Assembly: GCA_009918865.1 (NCBI GenBank)
Contig: RGCY01000041.1
Location: 1-8,839, forward strand
Direction of reading: 5' to 3'
Source of the DNA: Actinomycetota bacterium
Lineage (GTDB): Bacteria; Actinomycetota; Actinomycetes; S36-B12; UBA5976
Length of the DNA stretch: 8,839 bases
Part shown: positions 7,137 to 8,839 of the stretch, in pieces
Numbering within the stretch: position 1 is the first letter of the stretch
How the letters are laid out: the number at the start of each line of letters is the position of its first letter
The notes under the pieces: generated by a model
The model's database searches: none
Told to the model about the DNA's origin: nothing
Seen by the model: the letters and a program-made list of their open reading frames with translations, nothing else
Made by a program: the position numbers and the translations under genes

Positions 7137-7808
7137 TCATGAATCGTCGCCAAGAACCACGTCTGGCAACGATGCCGCGTTGTGCTCAGTAAGCCGCCAT
7201 CGACCAGCAATCGTCTCCCCGGTTGTTGGGTCATCTGGCTCGGTCAACACCGACCATGCGCAGTTGGCAAATCCGCCAAGTGAAGGCCAGTGTTCCTGCG
7301 GTAGTCCCATGAGTCGCGCCATGCTCACGCGCAGCGCTGCGCCATGTGAGACGACGACCAGTGTCGCATTGGGATTTCCATGTGCATCCAATGCCTCGTC
7401 AATGGCGGCACACATGCGAACTGCAACTTCCGCACGGGTTTCGCCACCTCCAGCGCGCAAATCGGGTTCATCGCGATGCCAGGCAATCCATTCATCGGCG
7501 AACTGCTGACGCACTTGCACGTCTGTTAACCCTTCCCAGGCGCCGAGATGAGTTTCTCTCAACCGCGCGTCATAGGTGGGCACGATGCCGGTCAATTCAA
7601 CAAGTGCGGCAGCTGTGTCCACCGCGCGCACCGAATCGCTACACACAATCGCGGTTGGGACAAGCCCAGCCAACACTCGCGCTGCACGGCGTGATTGCTC
7701 AAACCCCACTTCATCCAACGGGACGTCAGCATGGCCTTGGATGCGGCGTTCTTTGTTCCATGCGGTGCGACCATGTCGCCACAGCACGAGTCGTCGTCCG
7801 GAACTCAC
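7137..7808 (-). CDS. Histidine phosphatase family protein, GpgP-like
   Basis: This 223-residue member of the phosphoglycerate mutase-like histidine phosphatases shows the whole catalytic set. LWRHGRT (9-15) holds the nucleophilic His12 with Arg11; SDSVRAVDTA (57-66) holds Arg61; LRETHLGAWEG (83-93) holds the acid Glu85; and VVVSHGAALR (151-160) holds His155. The stretches LRETHLGxWxGLT and WPxLGGxxNxxW match what I recall of mycobacterial Rv2419c (GpgP), which dephosphorylates glucosyl-3-phosphoglycerate in glucosylglycerate and methylglucose polysaccharide synthesis. Rv2419c also follows rsfS. Orthology is likely, but the substrate is inferred; a general phosphatase or alpha-ribazole-type enzyme cannot be excluded. 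The start is GTG at 7808: a TAA lies 18 bp upstream in frame, and a weak GGAAGA sits 8 nt before it. Confidence 0.9.
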   Translation of the reverse strand: MSSGRRLVLWRHGRTAWNKERRIQGHADVPLDEVGFEQSRRAARVLAGLVPTAIVCSDSVRAVDTAAALVELTGIVPTYDARLRETHLGAWEGLTDVQVRQQFADEWIAWHRDEPDLRAGGGETRAEVAVRMCAAIDEALDAHGNPNATLVVVSHGAALRVSMARLMGLPQEHWPSLGGFANCAWSVLTEPDDPTTGETIAGRWRLTEHNAASLPDVVLGDDS

Positions 7809-7951
7809 AGCGGCAGTCTTCCCTTCTTAGTCAGCCCGAGTCGAGAAATGCCTTGGTGACCTGCGCCACTGAGGACCAGATGACCCATGTGACGGGCATT
7901 AATGCACAGCAAAGCCGCATGCAGATAGCACCGTTGGATGTTTTGATTCAC
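7805..7951 (-). other. Possible small ORF or structured leader in the rsfS-phosphatase gap
   Basis: The 170 bp between rsfS and the phosphatase are unexpectedly long for this tight cluster. They contain a frame of up to 48 residues (GTG 7951; an inner ATG at 7888 gives 27 residues ending GLTKKGRLPL). Its TGA overlaps the phosphatase GTG by 4 bp (GTGA), as in translational coupling. I see no Shine-Dalgarno sequence before either start and do not recognise the peptide. CAGTGGC near 7870 and GCCGCTG just at the phosphatase start can also pair (7 bp, one G-U), which would enclose the ribosome binding site. Whether this is a gene, a leader RNA or neither is open. Confidence 0.25.
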
Positions 7952-7978
7952 GATGGTGTGGCGAGTAGGACGATTGGT

Positions 7979-8371
7979 TCAGACAGATGCTGCCGCTGTG
8001 TCCGACGGCGGCTCGGGTAGGTCAAGATCAATGTTTGGGCAATCGCGCCATAGCCGTGGGAGCTGGTAGAACTCACGTTCTTCTGCGTGCTGCACATGCA
8101 CCACGATGTCCCCGTAATCAAGCAGCACCCATCGGCCTTCTTGTTCGCCTTCGCGACGCAGTGGGTCAACATCAATCTCATCCAACTTCGCTTCAATCGC
8201 GTCAACGATGGCGCGCACTTGCCGGTCATTGGAAGCTGAACACACAAGAAATATGTCCGTGATGCCGATGGTCTGCGAAACATCCATCGCGACAATGTCG
8301 GTTGCGAGCTTGTCAGCGGCGGCAGCGGCGGCCAAGCGCGCCCATTCAATAGCGCGGGGGGCGGCGGTCAC
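7979..8371 (-). CDS. rsfS: Ribosome silencing factor RsfS
   Basis: A complete 130-residue RsfS (DUF143/Iojap family). It binds ribosomal protein uL14 on the 50S subunit and blocks subunit joining when nutrients are scarce. Family hallmarks are visible: an N-terminal helix rich in alanine (LAAAAAADKLATDI, 13-26), then GITDIFLVCSASNDRQVRAI (36-55), WVLLDYGDIVVHV (81-93) and EREFYQLPRLW (98-108). An acidic tail of ~20 residues follows. The start is GTG at 8371, 33 bp after the nadD stop, and upstream sequence in other frames does not add a conserved extension. The nadD-rsfS-phosphatase order is the usual actinobacterial one, so the three genes were probably co-transcribed before nadD was lost or cut. 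Confidence 0.95.
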   Translation of the reverse strand: MTAAPRAIEWARLAAAAAADKLATDIVAMDVSQTIGITDIFLVCSASNDRQVRAIVDAIEAKLDEIDVDPLRREGEQEGRWVLLDYGDIVVHVQHAEEREFYQLPRLWRDCPNIDLDLPEPPSDTAAASV

Positions 8372-8404
8372 GGGGCGTAGCCTGTCATACGCGCCGCTGG
8401 GAGC

Positions 8405-8569
8405 TCAGCGGTAAAGCGCATGTTGCTCGATGTATTCGGCCACAGCAGGTGCAACCATCCCTGCTATCGATTGCCCGGCCGCGACTCGACTCCGGATCTG
8501 GGTCGCTGAAATGTCGTATCCCTTCAGCGGCACTCGCACAGCCGACGCGGCAGCGCGGCAATTTATCGG
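8405..8569 (-). pseudogene. nadD: C-terminal remnant of nicotinate-nucleotide adenylyltransferase NadD
   Basis: The last 54 codons before TGA 8405 read as the NadD C terminus. They include VRVPLKGYDISATQIRSRV, with the ISxTxIR signature of the nucleotidyltransferase family, and end in AEYIEQHALYR. NadD joins nicotinate mononucleotide to AMP in NAD synthesis and is normally ~190-210 residues long. The catalytic N terminus with its GxFxPxHxGH motif should lie upstream but is absent. The frame is closed by a TGA at 8570-8572, and beyond it lies the end of an unrelated gene. Recognisable similarity begins near 8545. There is no ribosome binding site for a short product. The position directly before rsfS supports the identity. 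The gene is either truly truncated or the contig is wrongly joined here. Confidence 0.82.
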
Positions 8570-8582
8570 TCAAGTGACCGAT
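8565..8582. repeat. 18-bp palindrome at the seam upstream of the nadD remnant
   Basis: ATCGGTCA-AG-TGACCGAT has two perfect 8-bp arms around a 2-bp centre. The shape resembles an operator for a dimeric regulator such as a TetR-family protein, but it lies after the putative regulator gene rather than before it. It overlaps the in-frame TGA that closes the nadD remnant. Confidence 0.65.
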
Positions 8583-8587
8583 GCAAA

Positions 8588-8618
8588 GCGGCCATCCGTT
8601 ACGAAAAGCAATGGCCGC
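8588..8618 (-). terminator. Probable intrinsic terminator of the right-edge gene
   Basis: Perfect 8-bp arms GCGGCCAT and ATGGCCGC enclose a 15-nt loop, 12 bp after the stop of the right-edge gene. On the minus strand the stem is followed by TTTGCAT. The T-tract is short, so termination efficiency is uncertain. Confidence 0.5.
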
Positions 8619-8630
8619 CGGTGACGCGGG

Positions 8631-8839
8631 TCACGGCGCTTCGCCTGGACGGAGTCTCGCATCGTTCGACCCGCCAATTGTGTTGCGGTAGGCATCAGTG
8701 GCCTGTCCGGTCAGGAATGTGTCAACCGCCTGCGCCGCGTAGTCCTCCACTGAAACACCCAAGGCGTCCCCGAAGACGTTCCTGGTCAGGACACCCGCCA
8801 TCAGCATGCCCCCGAATGTCAGGACCCTCGCCATGGTAG
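8631..8839 (-). CDS. C-terminal part of an unidentified protein, possibly a TetR-family regulator (partial)
   Basis: An open minus-strand frame enters from the right edge and ends at TGA 8631, giving 68 visible residues. The pattern FGGMLMAGVLTRNVFGDALG followed by DYAAQAVDTFLTG resembles the last two helices of the ligand-binding domain of TetR-type regulators. The DNA-binding helix-turn-helix, which would confirm this, lies outside the window. A Gly/Asn/Arg/Pro tail follows (~50-68). The upstream codons look richer in G/C third positions than neighbouring genes and use AGG for arginine twice in a short stretch, which may mean a different origin. It occupies the place where the N-terminal half of nadD should be. 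An internal Met at 8834 is not a convincing start because the frame stays open to the edge. Confidence 0.4.
   Translation of the reverse strand, partial: TMARVLTFGGMLMAGVLTRNVFGDALGVSVEDYAAQAVDTFLTGQATDAYRNTIGGSNDARLRPGEAP

Noticed and set aside
7346..8020. 224-residue plus-strand frame across the phosphatase and the gap before it
   Set aside because: It is mostly antisense to the phosphatase, which has a full catalytic motif set, and it has no recognisable domain.
8385..8573. 62-residue minus-strand frame (TTG start at 8573) overlapping the nadD remnant
   Set aside because: It is out of frame with the clear NadD C-terminal sequence and has no recognisable pattern.

Overview
The window looks like chromosomal DNA from a member of the Actinomycetota with moderate GC (roughly 57% in the one line I counted). 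All convincing genes lie on the minus strand. The gene content and order, nadD, rsfS, a histidine phosphatase, leuS, degV, comEA, comEC, holA, is an arrangement I recall from actinobacterial chromosomes. Mycobacterium tuberculosis Rv2421c to Rv2413c is the nearest comparison I can name. Several genes start with GTG followed by A (comEC, leuS, the phosphatase, rsfS). I cannot assign a genus.

Reading in the direction of transcription, from the right edge leftwards: (1) 8631-8839 holds the C-terminal end of a protein whose start lies outside the window, possibly a TetR-family regulator. It is followed by a hairpin and an 18-bp palindrome. (2) 8405-8569 holds only the last ~50 codons of nadD. The rest of nadD is absent, so there is a rearrangement or an assembly join near 8545-8630. 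(3) 7979-8371 is an intact rsfS. A 170-bp gap separates it from a GpgP-like histidine phosphatase (7137-7808). (4) A tRNA-Ala(GGC) lies at 6990-7062. (5) A 197-nt leader rich in inverted repeats precedes leuS (4315-6792), whose start is fixed by a perfect AGGAGG. (6) degV follows 2 bp after leuS but is broken by a frameshift, and about 14 residues appear to be missing at the break. (7) comEA, comEC and the start of holA complete the run. These encode a membrane-anchored DNA receptor, a DNA uptake channel with a metallo-beta-lactamase domain, and the clamp-loader delta subunit.

Most of the region is housekeeping: NAD synthesis, ribosome silencing, leucyl-tRNA synthesis and replication, plus the comEA/comEC DNA-uptake pair. 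I see no CRISPR array, transposase, phage gene or obvious new defence system. The points most worth a second look are the truncated nadD with its two inverted repeats at the seam, the degV lesion, the structured leuS leader, the 170-bp rsfS-phosphatase gap, and a ComEA with no recognisable SLBB domain. Two damaged genes in under 9 kb could mean real decay or limited assembly quality, and the sequence alone cannot separate these.
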